Assembly: GCF_047345145.1 (NCBI RefSeq)
Contig: NZ_JBLFER010000004.1
Coordinates: 1-64,000 of the forward strand
Origin: Maribacter_C sp047345145
GTDB lineage: Bacteria; Bacteroidota; Bacteroidia; Flavobacteriales; Flavobacteriaceae
Direction of reading: 5' to 3'
DNA: 64,000 nt
Below are positions 16,409-23,319 of the stretch, piece by piece. The position numbers were made by a program, and so were the translations under genes. The notes beneath the pieces were generated by a model. The model was not told where the DNA came from. It worked only from the letters and a program-made list of their open reading frames with translations, and did not search any database. Position 1 is the stretch's first letter. Each line of letters starts with the position of its first letter.

Positions 16409-17035
16409 ATGAAAACAAGGACAACTTTTCTTATATGTCTATTTATTCTAGGTAATAACAAAGCTATTGGTCAAACATTAGAAGCGGAGAGAAAAGTTAT
16501 TGTTCTTGATGCCGGGCATGGTGGAATCGATTCGGGTACGGTATCTGACGACGGGCTGCTTGAAAAAGATGTTGTTCTGGATATCGCTCTAAGTATGATG
16601 GCATGGAACCATGGTTTGTTGGAATCTAAATACGATATCTATCTGACAAGGAATAGTGATACACTTATCTCCTTGGACGATAGAGCTAAACTTGTCAAAC
16701 ATATTAAGCCGGATATTTTTATTTCGCTGCATTGTAATCATATAAATGATTCGAACATAAAAGGCGTAGAAGTTTTTACCTATGATAATAATGAACTATC
16801 CGAACTATACGCCCAAATAATTTTGTATGAGCTAAATCAGAATCTAGGCTTTGTGACCAGAAAACCCAAAGAAGGCAATTTTCAGGTTATAAGGGAAACA
16901 AAAGAGCACTGTCCTGCGCTTCTATTAGAGCTTGGGTATTTGTCCAATTCAAATGAATCCGATTATCTAAAGGGTAATGAGAATAGAAAGGCATTGGCTT
17001 TGGCAATTTTAATGGCGATAAAATTGACGATATGA
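16409..17035 (+). CDS. N-acetylmuramoyl-L-alanine amidase (Amidase_3)
   Basis: A 208-residue secreted zinc amidase. After a signal peptide (about 1-21) comes the catalytic domain with visible zinc ligands His37 (DAGHGG), Glu52 (GLLEKD) and His108 (SLHCN), and catalytic Glu174 (LLELGYLS). The enzyme cuts the amide between muramic acid and the peptide stem. It has no cell-wall binding domain. Its position beside the mating operon suggests it opens peptidoglycan for the conjugation channel, as amidases and lytic transglycosylases of other ICEs do; a cargo role is also possible. Confidence 0.88.
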   Translation: MKTRTTFLICLFILGNNKAIGQTLEAERKVIVLDAGHGGIDSGTVSDDGLLEKDVVLDIALSMMAWNHGLLESKYDIYLTRNSDTLISLDDRAKLVKHIKPDIFISLHCNHINDSNIKGVEVFTYDNNELSELYAQIILYELNQNLGFVTRKPKEGNFQVIRETKEHCPALLLELGYLSNSNESDYLKGNENRKALALAILMAIKLTI

Positions 17036-17139
17036 AAGAACTGTTATATGAAGTTGTTAAGAGTATAGGAAGTATTATTTCAACGATGTACAAAGAAGTG
17101 ACCTATTTCATGGGCAATTATAAAAACAAGAACTTATAA
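17032..17139 (+). CDS. Possible 35-residue peptide coupled to the amidase
   Basis: A short frame starts in the amidase stop (ATGA) and codes for a peptide with an amphipathic or weakly hydrophobic core (LLYEVVKSIGSIISTM) and a lysine-rich end. Its stop codon lies inside the first copy of an 18-bp repeat that brackets the ATPase gene. The ATGA overlap favours real translation; the length makes it uncertain. Confidence 0.35.
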   Translation: MKELLYEVVKSIGSIISTMYKEVTYFMGNYKNKNL

Positions 17140-17183
17140 GTCGCCAAAACTAGTATTTTTGTAATACATTTGGCGAGATATAA
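17134..17183. repeat. Left flanking repeat of the AAA ATPase gene, palindromic
   Basis: The 18-bp sequence ttataagtcgccaaaact (17134-17151) is identical to the copy at 18607-18624. Within this left flank, tcgccaaa (17141-17148) and tttggcga (17169-17176) form a perfect 8-bp inverted repeat, and the second arm reaches to 8 bp before the ATPase start region. The repeats may be the ends of a small mobile cassette or a regulatory hairpin. Confidence 0.7.
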
Positions 17184-17190
17184 TATATAT

Positions 17191-18612
17191 ATGAGACAAT
17201 TAGTAGGAAGAATACAGGAGAGAGGAATTTTAGAGGCAGCTTTAAAAAGCAACCGTCCTGAACTTATTGTAGTATATGGAAGAAGACGGATTGGGAAGAC
17301 ATTTTTGATTGATAAAGTTTATGAGAAAGAAATAAAATTCAGGTTTTCTGGAATTCATAATGCTTCTTTAAAAGAACAATTAGCTAATTTTCATTTAGTA
17401 CTTTCTGATAAAAACCTAAGGTTCAAGGAACCAAAAAGTTGGATTGAGGCTTTCCATCATTTAGGTAAGTATTTTGATACCTTAAAGTCAAAAAAGAAAA
17501 AGGTATTGTTTATTGATGAATTTCCCTGGCTTGATTCTAGGCGGTCGAATTTTCTTTCTGCCTTTGATAATTTCTGGAATAACTATGCTTCAAAAAGAGA
17601 TGATATGGTTGTCATCGTTTGTGGCTCAGCCGCATCTTATATGATTCAGAATATCATCAAGAATAAAGGAGGCTTACATAATAGATTAACGGAAAGTATT
17701 CAATTGGCCGCATTTAACCTTAATGAGACAGAACAACTTCTAAAACAGAACAAGGTAAAATTCTCTCGTTATGACATCTTACAAATCTACATGGCAATGG
17801 GTGGTATTCCCCATTATCTCGATAAGATAAACCCTGGTGAAAGCGTTCCACAGGCCCTTGACCGATTGTGTTTTATGAAAAATGGATTTCTTCGAACGGA
17901 ATTTGAAAATGTATTCGCTTCCCTTTTTGATTTTTATGAGAACCACGAGTCGATTGTACGTTCATTAGCTTCAGTAAGAAAAGGTCTGACAAGAAATGAA
18001 ATATCCGCCAAAACGGGCATGCCTTCCGGCGGAGGACTTACAAAAGCTTTAATGGAATTGGAAGATTCAGGGTTTATTGAAAACTACTTGCCATATCAAG
18101 GTGTCAAAGATTCCATCTATAGACTTAGTGACGAATATTCGATGTTCTATATCAAATACATTGAAAAAACAAAACCTTCGCAGGGTGGTCTTTGGATGGT
18201 AATGCAAGGGAAACAGTCCTATAAAATATGGTCAGGATACAGTTTTGAAACCATATGTATAAAGCATGTCGAACAAATTAAGGAAGGGTTAAAAATAGCA
18301 GGAATCAATTCAACTCATGGAAGCTGGATTGAAAAAGGTAACGGAAAGGGAGCCCAAATAGATATGCTTATCGATAGGGATGATAATGTCATCAATCTAT
18401 GTGAAATGAAGTTCTACAATACTGAATTTACATTGAATAAAAAGTACGCCAATGAAATAGCAAATAAGTCCAACAAATTTGTAGAAAGTACCAAAACCAA
18501 GAAGAGTGTTTTTGTAACTTTTATAACTACTTACGGATTGGTTTCAAATCAATATTCTAAGCAGTATGTGCAAAATGAACTTACAATAGATAATCTATTT
18601 AAAAAGTTATAA
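17191..18612 (+). CDS. AAA ATPase with C-terminal DUF234 / PD-(D/E)XK-like domain
   Basis: A 473-residue protein of the ATPase family seen in many copies in Archaea and Bacteroidetes. Walker A is in VVYGRRRIGKTFLID at about 28-42, Walker B in KVLFIDEFPWLD at about 103-114; a winged-helix segment follows at about 260-310, and the C-terminal DUF234 part has GAQIDMLID and LCEMKFYN, which fits the D...ExK core of a PD-(D/E)XK nuclease. The ATG at 17191 is preferred over a TTG at 17170 that lies in the repeat. The stop is inside the second flanking repeat. Function is unknown; a nuclease or mobility role is possible. Confidence 0.82.
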   Translation: MRQLVGRIQERGILEAALKSNRPELIVVYGRRRIGKTFLIDKVYEKEIKFRFSGIHNASLKEQLANFHLVLSDKNLRFKEPKSWIEAFHHLGKYFDTLKSKKKKVLFIDEFPWLDSRRSNFLSAFDNFWNNYASKRDDMVVIVCGSAASYMIQNIIKNKGGLHNRLTESIQLAAFNLNETEQLLKQNKVKFSRYDILQIYMAMGGIPHYLDKINPGESVPQALDRLCFMKNGFLRTEFENVFASLFDFYENHESIVRSLASVRKGLTRNEISAKTGMPSGGGLTKALMELEDSGFIENYLPYQGVKDSIYRLSDEYSMFYIKYIEKTKPSQGGLWMVMQGKQSYKIWSGYSFETICIKHVEQIKEGLKIAGINSTHGSWIEKGNGKGAQIDMLIDRDDNVINLCEMKFYNTEFTLNKKYANEIANKSNKFVESTKTKKSVFVTFITTYGLVSNQYSKQYVQNELTIDNLFKKL

Positions 18613-18657
18613 GTCGCCAAAACTCATATAAAAAGTATGGTTTTGGCCATTTATAAC
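18607..18657. repeat. Right flanking repeat of the AAA ATPase gene, hairpin
   Basis: Identical 18-bp copy (ttataagtcgccaaaact, 18607-18624) of the repeat at 17134. A near-complement (ggttttggccatttataa, from 18639) lies 14 bp further on, so the pair forms a stem with 15 of 18 positions matched. The ATPase stop codon is within the repeat, as is the stop of the 35-residue frame in the left copy. Confidence 0.7.
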
Positions 18658-18664
18658 TAGCTGT

Positions 18665-19810
18665 TCAGGCACATTTTTTATAGAACCGAATGGAATCTTC
18701 TAATTTGAATTCGGCCCATAGCAATGGATGGTCACTAGCTGCATCCTTTTCATTTTCAACAGTATCATAAGTTTCCCATTCTGGTTTCTTGAGTGGCCAC
18801 ATGGCTTTTCTATTCAATCCACTATCCTCCACTTTGTGAAATAACGAAGGGGAAACCAATAGATAGTCCTTCTGTTTGATATTGACACCCATTCTGTAAG
18901 CCCCCATTCTGAAATAACGAGAATCGTTTCCTGAATCCAGAACTGTATGGAAAGAATCATGTTTGACAATATCCATAACTCCTGTATCCAAAATTGTAGA
19001 AATGGAGGCAGCATAAGAGGGTGCATTTAAAGTTCCGGCTATGATAATATTTTCTGCTCCTTTTGATTGTAGGTCGTTATAAATCTCTGCAATCTTATTT
19101 GCTTGTTGCCTTCTTAAGGAATCAGGTTCGTTTTCCCCTGCAAGCTGACAACATAGAAGATGTAATGTCTTATTTTGGGGAGTTTTGATTTTATATTTTT
19201 GAAAATCAGTATTGAAAAGTAACCTTCCCTTAGCATCTTTTTCATTTGAAAAGGATTTCACTGACTTGATATGATAACCCTTCTTTAAAAGGATGCCCAT
19301 ACCTAAACCTAAGCCGTCATTACCCTGAAGATGCATAATTTCAGAATAGGCTGATTCACTATTTTTTTCAAAGAATAATTCATGGAACTGGATAAGGGAT
19401 TCCCTATTTTCAACTTGTTGTAATAAAACAATATCTGGGTCAATTTCTAAAATGACTTTAGCTTTATTGATAATGGACTTCTTATTTATTGGGGCTGATT
19501 TTAATCTTGTCCAACCGTTCCAATTGGTCAAGTAAGAAGCTTGTGTCTCCATTACCTGCATATCCGATTTCACATGTAGATTTCCTTCTATATTTCTCAT
19601 TGATAGATAAGACGTATGTGTTGCTTGATGGAAGCCCAGAAGATTTGCCAGTTCCCTCATACGATTATAGTCAAGAGAATTCTTTTGGGTTTTGGAAAAA
19701 AGTGATTCGAACTCCTCTTTCCAAATCTCGGATTTAATTTCGTATTCCAACTCTATCATATCAATATGTCTGTGGAATAGGTTTTGAATATTAAAGGTCG
19801 CTATTTTCAT
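18665..19810 (-). CDS. Endonuclease/exonuclease/phosphatase family protein
   Basis: A 381-residue protein of the EEP (DNase I-like) fold: N-terminal MKIATFNIQNLF, DIVLLQQVENRES with the metal-binding Glu at about 140, AGTLNAPSYA in place of the usual GDFN (Asp replaced by Thr while Asn is kept), and the final SDHPLLWAEF with the catalytic Asp-His pair. There is no signal peptide, so it works in the cytoplasm. It overlaps the upstream HTH gene by four bases, so the two are a unit. The altered GDFN motif makes the exact substrate unclear; a nuclease defence role or a phosphatase are both possible. Confidence 0.75.
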   Translation of the reverse strand: MKIATFNIQNLFHRHIDMIELEYEIKSEIWKEEFESLFSKTQKNSLDYNRMRELANLLGFHQATHTSYLSMRNIEGNLHVKSDMQVMETQASYLTNWNGWTRLKSAPINKKSIINKAKVILEIDPDIVLLQQVENRESLIQFHELFFEKNSESAYSEIMHLQGNDGLGLGMGILLKKGYHIKSVKSFSNEKDAKGRLLFNTDFQKYKIKTPQNKTLHLLCCQLAGENEPDSLRRQQANKIAEIYNDLQSKGAENIIIAGTLNAPSYAASISTILDTGVMDIVKHDSFHTVLDSGNDSRYFRMGAYRMGVNIKQKDYLLVSPSLFHKVEDSGLNRKAMWPLKKPEWETYDTVENEKDAASDHPLLWAEFKLEDSIRFYKKCA

Positions 19811-20094
19811 GCTGCTTTTCTTTTAAAATCAATCTCGTTGTTTTCCAGTATCTCATTAATTTTTTCCACATCATAATAGATGATTCCGCCAAGTTTTGAA
19901 AAGGGAATGGTTCCGTTTATTCGGAAATTTTGTAGCGTACCAGGACTAATTTCGAGTTTACTCATAACTTGACCAGACTTAATCCAATGATCAACCCCTA
20001 CCCTCCCACTAGACACAAGTAATTCTTTTATTTCGTTAAGAAGTTTTATCCTGAACTCTTCTAAATCTTCTGTTGTAATAATATTTGCTGCCAT
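19807..20094 (-). CDS. Excisionase-like HTH DNA-binding protein
   Basis: A 95-residue protein with a MerR/Xis-type winged HTH at about 42-85 (VMSKLEISPGTLQNFRINGTI, then the wing GGIIYYDVEKI). Such helix-turn-helix domain proteins are encoded near Bacteroidetes ICE integrases and act as excision or transfer regulators. The N-terminal half is helical and may dimerise. It is cotranscribed with the EEP gene and stands downstream of rteC. Confidence 0.75.
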   Translation of the reverse strand: MAANIITTEDLEEFRIKLLNEIKELLVSSGRVGVDHWIKSGQVMSKLEISPGTLQNFRINGTIPFSKLGGIIYYDVEKINEILENNEIDFKRKAA

Positions 20095-20198
20095 AACTTA
20101 TTTGTTTATGTTAGAATTGAAGTACAGGGAATGAATCAATCCTACTTTTAGTAATTTGAATCCCTTTAAACAAATTTGATTATAAACAATGGAGAATA

Positions 20199-20226
20199 TT
20201 CACCAGTTAACCCGACCTCTGGTGAA
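20199..20226. promoter_or_regulatory. Inverted repeat between rteC and the HTH gene
   Basis: ttcaccag (20199-20206) and ctggtgaa (20219-20226) are perfect inverted arms with a 12-nt spacer. It lies downstream of rteC and upstream of the HTH gene. It could be an operator or a weak terminator; a clear T-run is missing on the minus strand. Confidence 0.35.
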
Positions 20227-20270
20227 ATTTTAACATTTTTAACGGTCGCTAAGATGAAGGTAATTTTAAA

Positions 20271-21101
20271 TTATGCATCAGCAGAGTCCATGCGATCTTC
20301 AAGGCCTTTGGACAGGTCTTCCATAAATTTAGCACGGCTTTTTTTTCTTCTTCGAATTTCTGAATAGATTTTATAAATATCACCTGAGTCGTGGTTAAAA
20401 ACCCTACGGAGAGCCCTATCGATTGTCGAAATTTCAATCTTACCATCGTTTACCGCACCTACACTCACCAGAGCGTATATGAGTTCAACATAAGCGGTAT
20501 TTGAAAATGTCCATCTCAATTCACTCTCAGAACATTCATCGCATGGTGGACAGTCGGAATCAATTTTTGAAAGGCGCTTTTTCAAATAGTCTATCAACCT
20601 CTTATTTGCAAATAACTTGGCTAACAATAAGTCATGAGATGTACTGAAATCCCTGTCACGATAATAGTGTCTAGAATAAGTAATATTTACATCTCGAAAA
20701 TTTGCCCTAGTAAAGTAATTCTCATCTAGGTGGTTCTTTTCCTGTTCAATGTATTGCGTAAAGTCAAGATTATATCTAAAGAATCGATTGATCTTGTCCA
20801 TCTTTTTCTGGATATACTCTTTTTGGACATCTTGGTTACCTAATGGAAATTGAATTTCAAAGGAACGCAGTTCCGAATAGTACACCAAATTGGACAATGG
20901 AACTTGTTTGATGTATTTAAAGAAGTGGATTTCGGCATCGGTATTTTTGAACTTGAAGCTTGAAATCTGCTTTTTAAACCGATAAATAACATCTCTGCAT
21001 TTCGTGATGGATAGGTCACATTTTTTAATGACCTCCGAAATGGTGTTCTCAATTAACTTTAAATCCTCTAATAACTTTTCTGAAAGTAATGCTCTTTCCA
21101 T
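20271..21101 (-). CDS. rteC: RteC-like regulator
   Basis: A 276-residue protein of the RteC family, which in CTnDOT binds DNA upstream of the excision operon and activates it. It is helical and charged throughout, with HFFKYIKQVPLSNLVYYSEL at about 56-75 and a C-terminal region (YVELIYALVSVGAVNDGKIE, then RALRRVFNHDSGDIYKIYSE) that is the winged-helix part. ATG at 21101 was chosen over a TTG at 21119. No rteA/rteB two-component genes are seen nearby. It stands between the integrase and the HTH gene, as regulators of excision often do. Confidence 0.82.
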   Translation of the reverse strand: MERALLSEKLLEDLKLIENTISEVIKKCDLSITKCRDVIYRFKKQISSFKFKNTDAEIHFFKYIKQVPLSNLVYYSELRSFEIQFPLGNQDVQKEYIQKKMDKINRFFRYNLDFTQYIEQEKNHLDENYFTRANFRDVNITYSRHYYRDRDFSTSHDLLLAKLFANKRLIDYLKKRLSKIDSDCPPCDECSESELRWTFSNTAYVELIYALVSVGAVNDGKIEISTIDRALRRVFNHDSGDIYKIYSEIRRRKKSRAKFMEDLSKGLEDRMDSADA

Positions 21102-21493
21102 ATCCCAAAATTTAGACAATAGTTCATACTATCGTTCATCATAGGATTGGGGAATAACTATATGAATTACTAAATAGAGGTTAGGAAATTCTCTATTAAA
21201 CAAACACCAAAAATCATGCCTTCATTGGTATAGACTTCAAAATATAATTGAAAAGAATAAAAAATTAAAACTAAAATTAGGGAAACAAAGGGTAGGGTTA
21301 GTCAAGTGGTTTTGATAGAAAATGAAATACCAATAAAAAAAGGCTGAATCAAAAACCAAGTTTGATTTCAGCCTTTTCTCGCAATTTGACCTTCAACGAT
21401 AAACATATTGGAAATAAAACACCCAGAACCAAAATCGAACGATCTTAACACATTTTGTTTATCAAAATTTCGTAATCTTCAAAAAAAAACGCT
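21102..21493. other. Non-coding region between rteC and the integrase
   Basis: About 390 bp, AT-rich, with no credible gene. It holds the promoter region of rteC on the minus strand and a strong hairpin at 21340-21376 that probably ends integrase transcription. No other structure was found. Confidence 0.6.
21340..21376 (-). terminator. Terminator downstream of the integrase
   Basis: aggctgaatcaaa (21341-21353) pairs with ttgatttcagcct (21362-21374), one bulge, with A-runs on one side and T-runs on the other, so it can act in both directions. It lies about 120 bp downstream of the integrase stop. Confidence 0.65.
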
Positions 21494-22738
21494 TTACGCA
21501 ACTTTTCTTTCCGTGGATTTAAGTTTCGTTTTTAGGTCCGAAATATCCTCACTAATCTTCTTTTCCAATACTCTGGCATAGATCTGAGTGGTCGAAAGTT
21601 TCTTATGACCAAGTAATTTAGATACGGTTTCTATTGGAACACCATTGGCCAAAGTAACAGATGTTGCGAAAGTATGTCTTGCACAGTGAAAAGAAAGATT
21701 CTTGTCAATTCCACATTTGGCAGCTAAGATTTTCAAATATTTATTACATTTCTGATTAGAATATACCGGTAAAAGCAAGTCTTCATTCTTCCCGTAAAGT
21801 TTATCTGCATATTTGTCCATTATGGCCTGGGCCTTGTCCAATAATGGAACCTTAACAAGTGTCTCACTTTTTTCCCTTCGCGTGAATATCCAATCATCCC
21901 CGTCCATCCCAAGAACAACGTGTTCAGGCTTAAGTTGTTTTGCATCTATGTAGGATAAGCCCGTATAGCAGGCAAAGACGAAAACATCCCTAACATATTC
22001 AAGTCCAATGTCCTTCAAAGAAAGACTCTCCATCAATTTCAATTCCTCGATACTCAGGAAAGGTCTATCGTACCGGTTGAAGTTTGCACGGAAAAACGCG
22101 AAAGGGTCTTTCTTGATGCAATCCAATTTGAATGCGATGGTCGTCATCTTTTTCAACCGTTCCATATGCTTCATAATTCCGTTATTAGTCAATGGTTGAG
22201 AGGCCTTTAACGGTTTACAATTCCGAAGGTAGTTCTCAAAACTAAGAACAAAGGAATAGTTGATGTGGGCGAGGTGCACATTCTTTGACTTATACTTCTT
22301 TTTGATAAACAATAACAAGTATTTTTCTGTGGCACCATAATTCTTAGCGGTACCCTGCTCCAACTTCGGTACTTCATTATCCTTATGATATTGAAGCAAG
22401 TCCTTAAGTGTTCTAAGAGGAACGTCCTGACCGAGATACCTCAATTTTACGGACTGGGCAGTAAGAATCCTGCCCTCTTCTAGGAGCTCTTTTTTACTCT
22501 GGGTAATATCTTGGTAAACTTCCATCAAGTCATCGTTTATAGACTTGGCTCCATTTACCTTGGTTTTTACCCTACCTGTATCATAAGACCAATAGGATTG
22601 TAATACAGAATGTTTTGTGCTGACATCTGCTCGGATGCCGTCTACCGTAATTCGCGCATAAATTGGGATAGTACCATCCTTTTTGGTGGAACGCTTCTTT
22701 AGCCAAAATACTACGCTAAAAGTGTGTGTTGTTTTCAT
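21494..22738 (-). CDS. int: Tyrosine site-specific integrase of the ICE
   Basis: A 414-residue tyrosine recombinase of the Bacteroidetes ICE type. An arm-binding domain (about 1-100) is followed by a SAM-like core-binding domain (about 105-205) and the catalytic domain (about 220-400). The HCARHTFAT box, the LLGHKKLSTTQIYAR box and its Tyr are visible. The first catalytic Arg is replaced: the usual TGLR reads TGLS, a substitution found in many Bacteroidetes integrases. ATG at 22738 is one codon inside a longer reading. The gene points away from tRNA-Pro, whose 3' end lies 228 bp upstream of the start and is the likely attachment site. Confidence 0.92.
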   Translation of the reverse strand: MKTTHTFSVVFWLKKRSTKKDGTIPIYARITVDGIRADVSTKHSVLQSYWSYDTGRVKTKVNGAKSINDDLMEVYQDITQSKKELLEEGRILTAQSVKLRYLGQDVPLRTLKDLLQYHKDNEVPKLEQGTAKNYGATEKYLLLFIKKKYKSKNVHLAHINYSFVLSFENYLRNCKPLKASQPLTNNGIMKHMERLKKMTTIAFKLDCIKKDPFAFFRANFNRYDRPFLSIEELKLMESLSLKDIGLEYVRDVFVFACYTGLSYIDAKQLKPEHVVLGMDGDDWIFTRREKSETLVKVPLLDKAQAIMDKYADKLYGKNEDLLLPVYSNQKCNKYLKILAAKCGIDKNLSFHCARHTFATSVTLANGVPIETVSKLLGHKKLSTTQIYARVLEKKISEDISDLKTKLKSTERKVA

Positions 22739-22839
22739 CACTTTCGTTTTAGAGTTATTAATTCCGTTAAACGAAAGTCAAATCGCTGTGAAGATCAATT
22801 GCGACGATCTAGGTGTAAGATACAAAATTGATATTTATC

Positions 22840-22863
22840 AATAGGACACCTAATAGGACACCT
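22840..22863. repeat. Tandem 12-bp repeat between integrase and tRNA-Pro
   Basis: aataggacacct occurs twice in tandem (22840-22851 and 22852-22863), and aggtgt at 22811 is its partial complement. Short repeats between an integrase and an attachment site are often arm-type binding sites of the recombinase. Confidence 0.6.
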
Positions 22864-22892
22864 TCAAATATGATTCTAAAACTATTCAAATG

Positions 22893-22921
22893 AAATCAAG
22901 GAAAATTTAATTCCTTGATTT
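22893..22921 (-). terminator. Hairpin downstream of tRNA-Pro
   Basis: aaatcaaggaa (22893-22903) pairs perfectly with ttccttgattt (22911-22921) with a 7-nt loop. On the minus strand it lies 45 bp downstream of the tRNA 3' end and could end tRNA transcription. It could also have come in with the ICE, since it lies on its side of the attachment site. Confidence 0.55.
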
Positions 22922-22965
22922 TCATTTGTTTAGCAAAAAGATGGTATCTAAAAATACCACTTTTG

Positions 22966-23040
22966 TCGGGGTGGCAGGATTCGAACCTGCGACCTCCGCG
23001 TCCCAAACGCGGCGCGATAACCGGGCTACGCTACACCCCG
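22966..23040 (-). tRNA. tRNA-Pro (anticodon TGG)
   Basis: A 75-nt cloverleaf: acceptor CGGGGTG / CACCCCG, anticodon loop reading TTTGGGA with anticodon TGG, T arm with GGTTCGAATCC. CCA is not encoded. Its 3' end faces the ICE and is the probable integration target. Confidence 0.95.
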
Positions 23041-23120
23041 TAGCATAAAAATTTCAAAAAATAAATACCAAATTCCAAAAAGTAGAAATTAGTATTGCTG
23101 CACTCTCGCACAGACTCTTG

Positions 23121-23209
23121 CGGAGAGACAGGGATTCGAACCCTGGGTACCCTTGTTAGGGTACGACGATTTAGCAAACCGCTCCTTTCGGCCACTCAGG
23201 CACCTCTCC
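23121..23209 (-). tRNA. tRNA-Ser (anticodon GCT)
   Basis: An 89-nt class II tRNA with acceptor GGAGAGG / TCTCTCC, anticodon loop with GCT, a long variable arm (stem around GTACCC / GGGTAC) and GGTTCGAATCC in the T arm. It lies 80 bp upstream of tRNA-Pro on the same strand, so both are probably one transcript. Confidence 0.95.
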
Positions 23210-23247
23210 TAAATATCTTCAATGAACTATCGCATAAAATGCGGATG

Positions 23248-23279
23248 CAAATGTACATTTTTCAAATGCTATTACACAA
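23248..23279 (-). promoter_or_regulatory. Promoter of the tRNA-Ser / tRNA-Pro unit
   Basis: On the minus strand TTG (23279-23277) is followed by a 21-bp spacer and TACATTTG (23255-23248), a full match to the Bacteroidetes consensus TTG-N17-23-TAnnTTTG. The tRNA-Ser 5' end lies about 38 bp downstream. Confidence 0.65.
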
Positions 23280-23319
23280 CATTTTATTTACTTTTTTTAC
23301 TGTTGAATTAAGGAATTTC

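Larger units (their letters stand above)
1..22965. mobile_element. Integrative and conjugative element, right part (left end outside window)
   Basis: Seen: mobilization genes (1807-4996), a Bacteroidetes mating-pore operon traE to traN (9338-16219), RteC (20271-21101), an excisionase-like HTH protein and a tyrosine integrase (21494-22738) next to the 3' end of tRNA-Pro. This gene set is typical of CTnDOT-like and related Bacteroidetes ICEs. Integrase beside the 3' end of a tRNA is the usual layout after tRNA-targeted integration, so the right boundary is placed at the tRNA end; this is inferred, because the matching left attachment site is not in the window. The two cargo pockets (5.0-9.3 kb and 16.4-19.8 kb) split the conjugation genes. 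Confidence 0.85.

Noticed and set aside
1..22965. Prophage instead of ICE
   Set aside because: No capsid, portal, terminase or tail gene is seen, while a full mating-pore operon and relaxase are present.
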